Shown here one piece after another: positions 32,114 through 41,170 of a stretch of DNA of 64,000 nucleotides. Under the pieces are notes generated by a model. That model was not told the DNA's origin, searched no databases, and saw nothing but the letters and a program-made list of their open reading frames with translations. The stretch comes from Actinoplanes sandaracinus (GTDB taxonomy: Bacteria > Actinomycetota > Actinomycetes > Mycobacteriales > Micromonosporaceae), in assembly GCF_030009775.1 (NCBI RefSeq), contig NZ_JASCTH010000002.1, positions 124,001 to 188,000 on the forward strand, read 5' to 3'. The translations under genes and the position numbers were made by a program. How positions within the stretch are numbered: position 1 is the first letter of the stretch; every line of letters starts with the position of its first letter.

Positions 32114-33871
32114 GTGACGCTGCGACAGGTCCTACGGCTGGCCCCCTGGCCGGTGCGCCGGCGGCTCTTCGAGACGGTCGAGGCACGAGTCCTGCCCCGT
32201 GTGGCCCCGGAGCGGCGGCTGCGGATCGCCCGTACCTTCATGCCGCTCGGCCCGGCCCGGCCCGGCCGCCCGGACGCCACCACGCTGCGCGTACGCACCA
32301 CCGCCGGGGTCCTGACCGCCCGCGTCGACCCCGCCGCCTCACCCGCCGAGATCCGCCGCAGCAACCTGGACCGGGTCGTCCGGGCCCTGGACGAGGCCGG
32401 GGTCGACTGGTTCCGGGTGCCGACCCGGTCGCCCGTCCGCACCGCCGTGGCCGTGGCCGAGTCCGGCCGCGACGAGGTTCTGCGACTGCTCCGCAAGCTG
32501 GTCACCACCGATCACGGATCGCTGCGCGTGGTCCGCCCGGAACGCCGCCGCCGTACCGCCGAGGTGGTGGCGGTGTGCTGGCCGGTGACCGACCCGGGCG
32601 GCAGCCTGGTGCTCGGCCACGACCTGGCCTGCGAGGTCGAGTTCTGGCGCGAGCGGGACGGCCGTCTGATCTCGCCGCGCCGCAACCCGGTGGCCGACTC
32701 GATCCCGGTCGCCGAGCCGGTCACGGTCGCCGCCGAGCCGGTCTTCGGGGCCTTCAGCGCTCCGGACGAGGTGACCGCGTACCGAACCCGGCGGGTGTTC
32801 ACGACGGTGGACCCGGACCGGATCGACTTCCCCGTCGACGTGGTCTACACCTGGGTGGACGGCGAGGACCCGGAGTGGCGGCGGCGCAAGGCCCGGGCGC
32901 TCGCCGAGAACACCTGGGTCGGTGCCGGCAGCCGGCAGGCCGCCAACGACTCCCGCTACGTCAGTCGCGACGAACTGCGCTACTCGCTGCGCGCCCTGCA
33001 CTGCTTCGCCCCGTGGGTGCGCCGGGTGTTCCTGGTCACCGACGACCAGGTGCCGGCCTGGCTGGACCAGTCCCACCCGAGGCTCACCGTGGTCAGCCAT
33101 CGGGAGATCTTCGGCGACACCGGGCGGCTGCCGACCTTCAACTCGCAGGCGATCGAGTCGCGGCTGCACCGGATCCCCGGGCTGGCCGAGCACTTCCTCT
33201 ACCTGAACGACGACGTGATCCTGGGCCGGCCGGTCACCCCGGATCTGTTCTTCACCCCGGGCGGGCTGACCAAGTTCTTCGCCTCGGCGGCCCGGGTGGA
33301 CACCGCGCCACGCGGCCCCGCCGACCGTCCGGCCGACTCGGCCGCCAAGAACAACCGCCGGCTGATCCAGGAGACGTTCGGCCGGACGCTGACCCGGAAG
33401 ATGATGCACACCCCGCACCCGTCGCGGCGCGGCGTCATCGCCGAGATCGAGGAGCGGTTCTTCGAGCAGGTCACGGCCACCGCCGGGCACCAGTTCCGGC
33501 ATCCGGACGACATCTCGCTGCTCTCGTCGCTCCAGCAGTACTACGCCTACCTCACCGGACGGGCCGCGCCCGGGAGGATCCGCTACCTCTACACCGACCT
33601 GGCCCAGCCGGCGACGCCGTTGCGGCTGGCCAGGCTGCTGCGCGGACGCAACGTCGACGCGTTCTGCCTGAACGACGTGGACGTGCACAGCGCGGCGGTC
33701 GCCGACCAGGAGGCACTGGTCGCCGAGTTCCTTCCGGCCTATCTGCCGTTCACCTCCCCGTTCGAGCTGCAGCACCGGAGCGTCCGCGCGATCGCGGCGC
33801 CCCGGCAGCCGAACCCCGAGCGGGACGACCGGCCGGTCCCGCCCGATGTGGCGCTGCCGCCCGTCGCCTGA
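32114..33871 (+). CDS. Stealth-family sugar-phosphate transferase
   Basis: A 585-residue member of the Stealth family, which transfers hexose-1-phosphate to build phosphodiester-linked polysaccharides (bacterial capsules; the catalytic part of human GNPTAB is related). All four conserved regions are visible: CR1 DVVYTWVDGEDPEW near residue 241, CR2 NDSRYVSRDELRYSLRAL near 277, CR3 NSQAIESRLHRIPGLAEH and FLYLNDDV near 342, and CR4 HPSRRGVIAEIEERFFEQ with FRHPDDIS near 432-465. The GTG at 32114 with AAAGGA upstream is preferred. The first 230 residues are a less conserved N-terminal region. It is followed 32 bp later by a nucleotide-sugar dehydrogenase. Confidence 0.9.
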   Translation: MTLRQVLRLAPWPVRRRLFETVEARVLPRVAPERRLRIARTFMPLGPARPGRPDATTLRVRTTAGVLTARVDPAASPAEIRRSNLDRVVRALDEAGVDWFRVPTRSPVRTAVAVAESGRDEVLRLLRKLVTTDHGSLRVVRPERRRRTAEVVAVCWPVTDPGGSLVLGHDLACEVEFWRERDGRLISPRRNPVADSIPVAEPVTVAAEPVFGAFSAPDEVTAYRTRRVFTTVDPDRIDFPVDVVYTWVDGEDPEWRRRKARALAENTWVGAGSRQAANDSRYVSRDELRYSLRALHCFAPWVRRVFLVTDDQVPAWLDQSHPRLTVVSHREIFGDTGRLPTFNSQAIESRLHRIPGLAEHFLYLNDDVILGRPVTPDLFFTPGGLTKFFASAARVDTAPRGPADRPADSAAKNNRRLIQETFGRTLTRKMMHTPHPSRRGVIAEIEERFFEQVTATAGHQFRHPDDISLLSSLQQYYAYLTGRAAPGRIRYLYTDLAQPATPLRLARLLRGRNVDAFCLNDVDVHSAAVADQEALVAEFLPAYLPFTSPFELQHRSVRAIAAPRQPNPERDDRPVPPDVALPPVA

Positions 33872-33903
33872 CCGGCGGATTCCTCGCGAGAAGGAGACCT
33901 TCC

Positions 33904-35166
33904 TTGAGTTACGACGTCGTCATTCTCGGACTCGGGTACGTCGGCCTGCCACTGGCGCGGCAGGCGATCCGGGCCGGCATGTCGGTTCTCGGCTTCGACA
34001 TCAACGAGCCCGTGGTCCGTTCCCTCGCCGACGGCCGCTCCCACGTGGACGATCTCAGCGACGCCGACGTGGCGGACATGCTGGCCGCCGGCTTCCTCCC
34101 GACCTCCGAGGAGTCGCTGATCGGGCAGGCGCGGACCGCGGTGATCTGCGTGCCCACGCCGCTGGCCGAGGGCGACGGGCCCGACCTGCGGGCGGTGCTC
34201 GGCGCCACCTCGGCGATCGGGCGCAACCTGCGGCCCGGCATGCTCGTGGTGCTGGAGTCCACCACCTATCCGGGCACCACCGACGAGGAGGTGCGGCCCC
34301 GGCTGGAGCAGCTCTCCGGGCTCACCGCCGGCATCGACTTCCACCTGGCCTTCTCGCCGGAGCGGATCGACCCGGGCAACCAGGTGTACGGCGCGCACAA
34401 CACCCCGAAGGTGGTCGGCGGCTACACCCCGGCGTGCACGGACACGGCCGAGAAGTTCTACGGCCGGTTCGTCGAGACGGTGGTGCGGACCCGGTCTACC
34501 CGCGAGGCGGAGACCGCGAAACTGCTGGAGAACACGTACCGGCACGTGAACATCGCACTGGTCAACGAGATGGCCCGGTTCTGCCACGAGCTCGACATCG
34601 ACCTCTGGGACGTGATCCACGCGGCGTCCACGAAGCCGTTCGGCTTCCAGGCCTTCTACCCCGGGCCGGGCGTCGGCGGGCACTGCATCCCGATCGACCC
34701 GAACTACCTGAGCCACAACGTGCGCAGCAAGCTCGGCTACCCGTTCCGGTTCGTGGAGCTGGCCCAGGAGATCAACACCACGATGCCGGCGTACGTGGCC
34801 CGCCGCGCGCAGAACCTGCTGAACGCGGACGGCCAGGCGGTCCGCGGCGCGACGGTGCTGCTGCTCGGCATCACCTATAAGGCGAACATCGCCGACCAGC
34901 GTGAGTCCCCGGCCGCGCCGCTGGCCCGGCACCTGGCCGCGCTCGGCGCCACGGTCGCCTATCACGACCCGCACGTGACGACCTGGGACCTCGACGGCGT
35001 CCCGGTCTCCCGCACCGACGACCTGGAAGGGGCCGCCGCCAGCGCCGATCTGGTCATCCTGGTGCAGAACCACCGCAGCTACGACCCGGACCACCTGGCC
35101 CGCATCGCGAAGCGCTTCTTCGACACCCGCGGCGTCACCACCGTCCGCGAGGCGCACCGCCTCTAA
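33904..35166 (+). CDS. Nucleotide-sugar dehydrogenase (UDP-HexNAc/UDP-glucose 6-dehydrogenase family)
   Basis: NAD-dependent enzyme oxidising C6 of a UDP- or GDP-sugar to the uronic acid. A TTG start at 33904 after AAGGAG gives 420 residues. The N-terminal Rossmann motif is VVILGLGYVGLPLARQA; the middle carries VPTPLAEGDGPDL and SPERIDPGN; the catalytic Cys is in PGVGGHCIPIDPNY near residue 262. The FYPGPGVGGHCIP form with HNVRSKLGYPFRFVELAQ resembles the UDP-N-acetyl-hexosamine (WbpA/TuaD-like) branch. Its product would feed a uronic-acid-containing polymer built by the neighbouring enzymes. Confidence 0.9.
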   Translation: MSYDVVILGLGYVGLPLARQAIRAGMSVLGFDINEPVVRSLADGRSHVDDLSDADVADMLAAGFLPTSEESLIGQARTAVICVPTPLAEGDGPDLRAVLGATSAIGRNLRPGMLVVLESTTYPGTTDEEVRPRLEQLSGLTAGIDFHLAFSPERIDPGNQVYGAHNTPKVVGGYTPACTDTAEKFYGRFVETVVRTRSTREAETAKLLENTYRHVNIALVNEMARFCHELDIDLWDVIHAASTKPFGFQAFYPGPGVGGHCIPIDPNYLSHNVRSKLGYPFRFVELAQEINTTMPAYVARRAQNLLNADGQAVRGATVLLLGITYKANIADQRESPAAPLARHLAALGATVAYHDPHVTTWDLDGVPVSRTDDLEGAAASADLVILVQNHRSYDPDHLARIAKRFFDTRGVTTVREAHRL

Positions 35167-35193
35167 AGGCACCCATCTTGTACGGCCGGCAGG

Positions 35194-35325
35194 GAGCACC
35201 GTGGGGGGGGGGGGGGCGGGGGGGGGGGGGGGCCCCCGGGGCGGGGTGGGCGAAACAACAAGGCCGGGCCGGGGGGCCTCGCGGGGCGGCCGGGGCGCGG
35301 CCCGGCCCCCCCCCCCACGGTGCTC
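35194..35325. terminator. Hairpin between convergent genes, with long G and C runs (possible base-calling artefact)
   Basis: The arms GAGCACCGT (35194-35202) and ACGGTGCTC (35317-35325) are perfect complements. Between them lie a run of 14 G, then C, then 15 G (35203-35232), and a late run of C (35306-35316). The place between the convergent dehydrogenase and GtrA genes fits a terminator, but the homopolymer runs look like sequencing noise in a strong GC hairpin, so the middle should not be trusted. Confidence 0.6.
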
Positions 35326-35348
35326 GGGTAGCCGTACCGTCAGAGGCT

Positions 35349-35738
35349 TTAAGCCCGAGCGAAGGTCCACCGGGAGTTGAGCAGATAGTTGACCACCGGG
35401 ATCAGCAGGATGGCCACGCCCTGGACGGCGGCGTAGGGGCCGTCGAGGAGGTCCGCGCCGATCCAGAGGACTGCCGTGTTGAGGGCCAGGGCCGCCGCCG
35501 TGACCGTGAGAAAACGTGGGCCGGTGATCGAGTGTCCGGCGTCGGCGCGGAAGACCCAGGCGCGTTGCAGCAGGTAGGAGACGGCGACGCTGGCGGCGAA
35601 GCCGGTCGTGGAGGCCGGGACCGCCGGCAGGCCGAGCCAGGCGGAAGCGGCCAGGCCAACGGTGAAATGGGTGAGTGCGCTCAGCCCGCCACTGATGCCG
35701 TAACGGGCTAATCGGGTCAGATCGTCAGCGCTCGGCAC
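35349..35738 (-). CDS. GtrA-like integral membrane protein
   Basis: A 129-residue four-helix membrane protein of the GtrA family. Members often flip or assist polyprenol-phosphate sugars in O-antigen and cell-wall glycan modification. The N-terminus LTRLARYGISGGLSALTHF and the C-terminal PVVNYLLNSRWTFAR are family signatures. The GTG start at 35738 overlaps the upstream glycosyltransferase stop by 14 bp. It pairs naturally with that gene, which would make the polyprenyl-phospho-sugar it handles. Confidence 0.88.
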   Translation of the reverse strand: MPSADDLTRLARYGISGGLSALTHFTVGLAASAWLGLPAVPASTTGFAASVAVSYLLQRAWVFRADAGHSITGPRFLTVTAAALALNTAVLWIGADLLDGPYAAVQGVAILLIPVVNYLLNSRWTFARA

Positions 35739-36717
35739 GCTGCTCGACCACCCAGCGCTCGGGAACCGCGGTCTCGGCCCGCTCCTGGACCAGGTAGCGC
35801 GGCCGCCCCCGGACCTCCTCGTGGATGCGGGCCAGGTACTCGCCGATCACGCCGAGGCCGATCAGCACGAACGTGCCCGTCACCAGCAGCAGCAATATGA
35901 CGGTGGTGAAGCCGGCGACCGAGCCGCCGGAGATCCAGCGGATCAGCGTCTGCACGCCGAGGACCGCCGCGAACACCGCGAACGCCAGTCCGACCAGGGT
36001 GACCAGGTGCAGCGGGGCCGAGGTGAACGAGGTCAGGCCGTTGACCGCGAGCCGTGCCAGGCCGCGCGGCGTCCAGCGGGACGCGCCGCCCTCCCGGTGG
36101 TCGATGTCGACCTCGACGGTGGCCCGGGTGAAGCCGATCCAGCTGCTGGTGCCGCGGAAGAACGAGGAGTGCTCGGGCATCCGCCGCAGCGCGTCCACGG
36201 CCGGGCGGCCGAGCAGCCGGAAGTCGGTGGCGTCGACCAGGTCCACGTGGGTGAGCCGGGTGAACGCCCGGTTGAAGAGGCGGGAGCCGAGCCGGTTGCC
36301 GAGCGACTGCCCGGTCCGGTTGCGTTTGACGGCTTCGACCACGTGGGCGCCCTCCTGCCAGCGCCGCACCATCGCCGGGATGGCGGACGGCGGGTGCTGG
36401 AGATCCGAGTCGATCACCACGACGGCGTCGCCGGCCGCGTGTTCGAGCCCGGCCAGCAGAGCCGCCTCCTTGCCGAAGTTGCGGGACAGCCGCAGGCCGC
36501 GCACCCGCGGGTCGAGGAGCGCCTGCTGGGCGATGCGGGACCAGGAGTCGTCGGCGGAGCCGTCGTCGACCAGGACCAGCTCGTAGTCGATCGAGGCCGC
36601 GCCGAGCACCTCGCCGAGCCGGGCCACGAACCGTTCGACGCCGGGGCCCTCGTTGTAGATCGGCGCGACCACCGAGATCAGCGGGCTCACCGGACTCACC
36701 GGATTGATCGGGTTCAT
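35725..36717 (-). CDS. Polyprenol-phosphate glycosyltransferase (GT2, DPM1/GtrB-like)
   Basis: A 330-residue GT2 enzyme that puts a sugar onto polyprenyl phosphate at the inner membrane face. The catalytic domain has ISVVAPIYNEGPGVERFV, VLVDDGSADDSW, and VVIDSDLQHPPSAIPAM (metal-binding D-x-D-like), then FRGTSSWIGF. Two C-terminal membrane helices follow (LVTLVGLAFAVFAAVLGVQT and TVILLLLVTGTFVLIGLGVI). The ATG at 36717 overlaps the stop of the upstream membrane protein (ATGA). With GtrA this forms a GtrA-GtrB type pair; the sugar is unknown. Confidence 0.9.
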   Translation of the reverse strand: MNPINPVSPVSPLISVVAPIYNEGPGVERFVARLGEVLGAASIDYELVLVDDGSADDSWSRIAQQALLDPRVRGLRLSRNFGKEAALLAGLEHAAGDAVVVIDSDLQHPPSAIPAMVRRWQEGAHVVEAVKRNRTGQSLGNRLGSRLFNRAFTRLTHVDLVDATDFRLLGRPAVDALRRMPEHSSFFRGTSSWIGFTRATVEVDIDHREGGASRWTPRGLARLAVNGLTSFTSAPLHLVTLVGLAFAVFAAVLGVQTLIRWISGGSVAGFTTVILLLLVTGTFVLIGLGVIGEYLARIHEEVRGRPRYLVQERAETAVPERWVVEQRAER

Positions 36718-38282
36718 CGGGCCGCCCGGTCGCAGAACGGGACGCCGGCGAGGGTGCGGGCCGCCACGTCCAGCGAGTCGGCGTAGCGCTCCTGCAGGAA
36801 CGGCTTGCCGCGATAGGACTGGATCGCCTCGTCGAGCAGCGCGCACCGGCGGGCGTTGCCGGGCCGGCCGCGCTCGAAGGAGCCCATCGCGGCGGCGATC
36901 CGGTTGTCCATCTGGGCGGCCTTACCGGCGGCGGTGGCGGCGGCGTAGGCGCGGTTCGCGGTCGCCGAGACGGCCCCGCAGAGGATCAGGGCGGCCAGCG
37001 CCGCGACGGCCGCCCGACGGCCGCCGAGCAGCGCCAGCGCGACGGCCAGGAGCATTCCGCCGGGCACGGTCAGCGCGGAGTCACGCCAGCCCTGCTCCCA
37101 CAACTCCGCGCCGCTCATCGCGGCGCGGACGGCCACGCTGAGCGTGGCCAGCAGCGCGCCGCAGGCGAGCACCACCACGGCGAGGGCGGCCAGGCCCGCG
37201 AGCGACCGCCGGTCCGGGCGCGCGGTCTTCGGCAGGACCCGGAGGGTACGCACGGCGAGCGCCCCGATCAGCAGGATCGCCACCACCGGGATGACTCCGC
37301 GCAGCCAGGGTCCGGTCGCCGTCCCGGTGGCCGCCCGCCACTGCAGCGGCGGCAGCCAGGCCACCATCCGGACCGGCAGCAGCAGGATCGACCGGCCGTC
37401 CACGATCAGGTCGGAGCCCTGGTAACAGCCGCCGCCGGCGCAGAACCCCCGGATGATCCACCGGACCGCGGCGAAGACCGGCAGGAACCCGGCCCAGAGC
37501 AGGGCGGCGAACCGGGCGCCGGGCGAGGTGAGCAACTGCCGGGGGTTCAGACCGAGGACGAACCGGCCGCGCAGCAGCACGGCGGCGGTGGCCAGCGGCA
37601 CGGCGAAGTAGGCGGGCTCGTTGAAGATCGCCAGGCCGGCGCCGGCGGTGACCGCGAGCACCCCGTTCCACCAGCGCAGCCGGTCGAGCCGGCAGGCCGC
37701 GGCGGCGACCAGCAGGACCAGCGCGGCGGTGCTGAAGTAGAGGCCTCCGAACAGGACCGTGGTGCTGTCCTGGCCGGAGGCGATGAAGCCGGCGCCGACC
37801 GCGTACGGCAGCAGCAGCCCCACCGCCGACGGTGTCCCGCCGATCATCCGGCCCCGGTTCAGCACGCTCTCCGCGAAGACGACCACGGCCAGGGTGAGCA
37901 GGATCGCCGCGCCGATCGAGACGGCCCGCAGCGTGACCGTGGCGGGCAGTCCGAGCTGCTGCATGCCGGTGAAGGCGAGCAGGTCGAGGGACTTCTCCAG
38001 CATCCGGCCGAGCGGGCGGAAGTTGCCGAGCCGCAGGTAGGCGTCGCCGCTGGCGATGGTGTGCGAGACGATCGCGCCCGGGTCGCCGCGGAACATGCCG
38101 CCGTGCCAGTAGACGTTGAACCGGTGATCCCGGGAGGGCGCCACGGCCAGCAGCGGGGTCAGCACCACGAGCGGCACCAGGAGGCAGCGCCGGGCCACGT
38201 GTCCCCACAGCCGGGGTGCTTCCGGCCTCTCCCGAGCGGCCGGCAGCTCTGTCGCCGGAATCATCACCGTTTGGGCCGTCAT
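36714..38282 (-). CDS. Large polytopic membrane protein (possible GT-C/GtrC-like transferase)
   Basis: A 522-residue protein with about ten or more membrane segments and a first extracytoplasmic loop containing DHRFNVYWHGGMFRGDPG. A polytopic protein directly coupled to a GtrB/GtrA pair suggests a GtrC-type or GT-C glycosyltransferase that uses the polyprenyl-phospho-sugar outside, but I do not see a clear GT-C DxD motif and do not assign one. The ATG at 38282 overlaps the upstream gene by four bases, and its stop overlaps the GT2 start, so the operon is tightly coupled. Confidence 0.7.
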   Translation of the reverse strand: MTAQTVMIPATELPAARERPEAPRLWGHVARRCLLVPLVVLTPLLAVAPSRDHRFNVYWHGGMFRGDPGAIVSHTIASGDAYLRLGNFRPLGRMLEKSLDLLAFTGMQQLGLPATVTLRAVSIGAAILLTLAVVVFAESVLNRGRMIGGTPSAVGLLLPYAVGAGFIASGQDSTTVLFGGLYFSTAALVLLVAAAACRLDRLRWWNGVLAVTAGAGLAIFNEPAYFAVPLATAAVLLRGRFVLGLNPRQLLTSPGARFAALLWAGFLPVFAAVRWIIRGFCAGGGCYQGSDLIVDGRSILLLPVRMVAWLPPLQWRAATGTATGPWLRGVIPVVAILLIGALAVRTLRVLPKTARPDRRSLAGLAALAVVVLACGALLATLSVAVRAAMSGAELWEQGWRDSALTVPGGMLLAVALALLGGRRAAVAALAALILCGAVSATANRAYAAATAAGKAAQMDNRIAAAMGSFERGRPGNARRCALLDEAIQSYRGKPFLQERYADSLDVAARTLAGVPFCDRAAR

Positions 38283-38905
38283 GACTGCTGCAACGACGTC
38301 CGGGCCGGCGGGGTTGTGTCCAGCATCTCCGGCAGCGTCGGCGGCCGGTCCGGGTCGACGAAGACCACGTGCGTCGCGTCGTGCTCGGCGTAGAGGCGCG
38401 ACAGCCGCTGGGAGAGCACCACGTCCCACGGCTGATCCGGGCGGTGCCGCTCCCAGGTGACGCGGTCCGGCAGGTACTCCAGGATCAGGCCGGCCTTGCG
38501 CAGCAGCGAGAACTCCGGATTGTCGGTCAGCACCACGGCCCGGTGGTCGAGTTCCACGACCACCCGCCGCCGGACCGTCAGCACGAACTCCCGCAGCTCC
38601 GGCAGGTCCAGGCCGATCGCCACGTAGAGACGGGCCGGCAGAGGGCGCTTCGCCGCCCTGCGGCGCGGCGGCACGTCGACCGGACGACGGCGGATCCGGC
38701 GCACCAGCCGCAACGGCTCACGGGCCAGCGTCGCCAGGCCGTTCCCGAGCCGGTACGAGCGGCTGCCCCGCAACCGCCGGGCGGCCTCCCGCTCCCGGTC
38801 CCGTTCGGTCGCCAGGCCGTCGCACCGTGACCGCCAGGCGTCCCGCTCCTGCTCGATCGTGCGCAGCCGGACCACCAGGGACTGCATCTCGCCTTCGTCA
38901 GGCAT
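38279..38905 (-). CDS. Coiled-coil protein of the glycan operon, unknown function
   Basis: A 208-residue protein. Residues 1-45 are a predicted coiled coil (MQSLVVRLRTIEQERDAWRS and on). Then comes a basic linker (LVRRIRRRPVDVPPRRRAAK), and a C-terminal alpha/beta domain with LPARLYVAIGLDLPELREFV, RAVVLTDNPEFSLLRKAG and THVVFVDPDRP. Similar coiled-coil segments attached to surface-glycan enzymes organise chain-length or scaffold complexes, but that is only a suggestion. It starts three bases after the stop of the upstream glycosyltransferase and overlaps the next gene by four bases. Confidence 0.65.
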   Translation of the reverse strand: MPDEGEMQSLVVRLRTIEQERDAWRSRCDGLATERDREREAARRLRGSRSYRLGNGLATLAREPLRLVRRIRRRPVDVPPRRRAAKRPLPARLYVAIGLDLPELREFVLTVRRRVVVELDHRAVVLTDNPEFSLLRKAGLILEYLPDRVTWERHRPDQPWDVVLSQRLSRLYAEHDATHVVFVDPDRPPTLPEMLDTTPPARTSLQQS

Positions 38906-38908
38906 CGG

Positions 38909-41086
38909 TCACGTTCCCGTTCTCGCGTGAACAAAGGCCGCCAGCCAGTCGGCGGCGTCCGTGGCCCCGTTGCCGAGGGCCACCTCGGCGCAGCGGCGGC
39001 TCAGCGACTCGCGTACGTCCGCCCGCACCGCCCGGGCCAGCACCCGGTCCAGGTCGTCGCCGTCCGGGTCCTCGACGATCAGGGCGGCGCCCGCGGCCGC
39101 GGCGAAACGGGCCCGGCTGACCTGGTCGTCCAGGGCGGTCTCCCGGTTGGGCACGAAGACGGCCGGGATCCCGAAGGCGATCAGCTCATGGAACGAGTTG
39201 TAACCCGCCGCGCTCACCACCAGGTCGAAACCGCGCAGGTATCGACTGATCGGGTAGACCCGCACCAGGTGCGCGCCGTCGACCGGGGGCATCGGCTCGG
39301 TGGCGATCGCCGACTCGGCCAGCACCACCTGGAAGCCCGCGTCCCGCAGGCGCCGGGCGATCCGGGCCACCGGCGACGAGATGTCGTTGATGTTCCCGGC
39401 GCCGAGCTGCAGCAGAGCGGCCGGGTGGCCGGGTTCGAGTTCCAGGACGGCCCGGGCGGCCTCCGGCTCGGCCAGTTCGGCGGCGTCCAGATAGGTGATC
39501 GGCCGGACGGTGTGCACGCCGCCCCGGTCGGCCACGGTCGGCCCCTCGTCGGCGGCGGCCGCGAACTCGCCGGGTTCCAGGATGTGATGGAAGGCGGCCC
39601 GCCGCTCGATCCACTCGGCGCCGGTGTCCCGCCGCCACATCGGCCGGCGCACCCACACCCAAGTGGCTCCGGGCCGCGATCGCGCGGCGGCGACGATGCC
39701 GTCGTGCGGGACGCTATCCACCGCCACCACGGCCGGGCGGTGCAGGTCGATCAGATGCTCCAGGCGGCTGCGCAGCAGCTCCGACCAGGCCTGCCGGGGC
39801 AGGTTCAGCACGCTGCGGGACGGGATGTACTCGGTGAGGAAGCCCTCCCGGTGGGCGACCATCGCCCCGTGCGACTGGGTGGCGACCACGGACGGGACAC
39901 CCCCGGGCAGCCGCCGGCCGATCGCCATCAGCCGGGACAGGTGCCCCAGCCCGACACCGTTGTCGCTGACCAGCAGCACCGTGCCGGTCTCCACCGGGCG
40001 CGGCGCCGTCAGTGCCGGCTGCGGCGGGGCGCCGGGACGCACGCCGCGGTCGGCGAGCCGGATCAGGTGGGACGGGTAGCCGTACCGGGACTCGATGAAC
40101 TCCCGCCCGCGCAGGCAGATCGACCGGTACCGTTCCCGGTCCGCGTACAACTCCCGGACCAGCGGAACCACGCCCTCGGGGGTGGTGTAGAGCGCGGCGT
40201 CGGCGAACAGCGGCCGGAAATGCTCGCCGACGATCACCGGCACACCGGCGGCCATCGCCTCCATGATGGTCCGGCCGAACGCCTCGATCAGGTCCGGGTC
40301 GTGGAAGTAGACGAAGAAGTCGATCCCGCGCAGGAACTCGGCCGGCTCGCACGTACCGAACTCGATGATCTCCCAGTTCGCCGGTCTGCGGCCGAGCCGT
40401 TCGACGGCCAGTTCACCGCCGCCGAGGACGCGGACTCTGATGTCGGGGGCGTCCGGGTACGCCTGGAGCAACTCCGCCCGGGTCCGCGGCCACTTCACCG
40501 GGTCGGGCCGGCCGTGCCGCCCGATCACCGGCACCGATCCGAGCTTCGAGTGGTCCGACCACCACTGCGACCCGTCGATGATCTCGTGCCAGTCGGCGCC
40601 GGTCAGCACCGCGCCCGGTTCGGCGCGGAGCACCTCGGCGCGGACCTGCGGGCTGATCGGCGCCCACTCGATGCCGGCCCCGAACAGGCCCTCCACCCGC
40701 TTGCGGACCTCGGCGAAGTCGTAGTAGCGGGCCGGGTCCCCGGCATCACCGGGAGCCTGGTTGAGGACCATCACGGCACGGCCGGCCCGCACCGGCGGCG
40801 GCGACGCCGGGTCCTCGGTGAAGATCCGCGGCTGCCGGACCACCAGCAGCTTCGCGGCCACCTCCTCGCCCTCGGCGGCCAGATAGGCCGACCCGTCCCG
40901 GATCAGCCCGGTGATCAGCGGATGGAACGGCCGCTCCTTCTTCAGGTGCGGCGAGCGCACGTGCACGAGCACGGTGGTCAGGCCGGCGCGAGCCTGGGCA
41001 CGGACCTCCGCGGCGATGCTGGCCGAAGTGCCTCCCGGGTACCGGAAGTCGGAGAGGATCGCCACGTCGTGGACGGTCGCGGTCAT
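38909..41086 (-). CDS. Two-domain glycosyltransferase: GT4-like module fused to a MurG-like (GT28) module
   Basis: A 725-residue protein. Residues 1-365 form a GT-B-like module (DVAILSDFRYPGGTSASIAA, VMVLNQAPGD, GIEWAPISPQVRAEVL, FVYFHDPDLIEAFGRTIM and EAMAAGVPVIVGEHFRP, the E-x7-E region). Residues about 373-725 form a second GT-B domain resembling MurG or UGT-type enzymes (LLVSDNGVGLGHLSRLMAIG, then LQLGAGNIND, VVSAAGYNSFHELIAFGIPA and FVPN). The first module is related to the C-terminal module of the genes at 41171 and 47475. The ATG at 41086 has no strong ribosome binding site. It is the first gene of a five-gene operon and divergent from the gene at 41171. Confidence 0.8.
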   Translation of the reverse strand: MTATVHDVAILSDFRYPGGTSASIAAEVRAQARAGLTTVLVHVRSPHLKKERPFHPLITGLIRDGSAYLAAEGEEVAAKLLVVRQPRIFTEDPASPPPVRAGRAVMVLNQAPGDAGDPARYYDFAEVRKRVEGLFGAGIEWAPISPQVRAEVLRAEPGAVLTGADWHEIIDGSQWWSDHSKLGSVPVIGRHGRPDPVKWPRTRAELLQAYPDAPDIRVRVLGGGELAVERLGRRPANWEIIEFGTCEPAEFLRGIDFFVYFHDPDLIEAFGRTIMEAMAAGVPVIVGEHFRPLFADAALYTTPEGVVPLVRELYADRERYRSICLRGREFIESRYGYPSHLIRLADRGVRPGAPPQPALTAPRPVETGTVLLVSDNGVGLGHLSRLMAIGRRLPGGVPSVVATQSHGAMVAHREGFLTEYIPSRSVLNLPRQAWSELLRSRLEHLIDLHRPAVVAVDSVPHDGIVAAARSRPGATWVWVRRPMWRRDTGAEWIERRAAFHHILEPGEFAAAADEGPTVADRGGVHTVRPITYLDAAELAEPEAARAVLELEPGHPAALLQLGAGNINDISSPVARIARRLRDAGFQVVLAESAIATEPMPPVDGAHLVRVYPISRYLRGFDLVVSAAGYNSFHELIAFGIPAVFVPNRETALDDQVSRARFAAAAGAALIVEDPDGDDLDRVLARAVRADVRESLSRRCAEVALGNGATDAADWLAAFVHARTGT

Positions 41087-41170
41087 GGTCGGGTCAACGA
41101 GGCGTGCGTACCCGGCGTCACGCACCCCACCCCCGGCGCGTTGATCGGAGCGAGAAGACTGAGGGGGGCA

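Noticed and set aside
38927..41170. N-terminal extension of the 838-residue glycosyltransferase (open frame begins at 38927)
   Set aside because: The extension is antisense to the glycosyltransferase at 38909-41086 and has shadow composition; the ATG at 41171 with GAGGGGG is the credible start.
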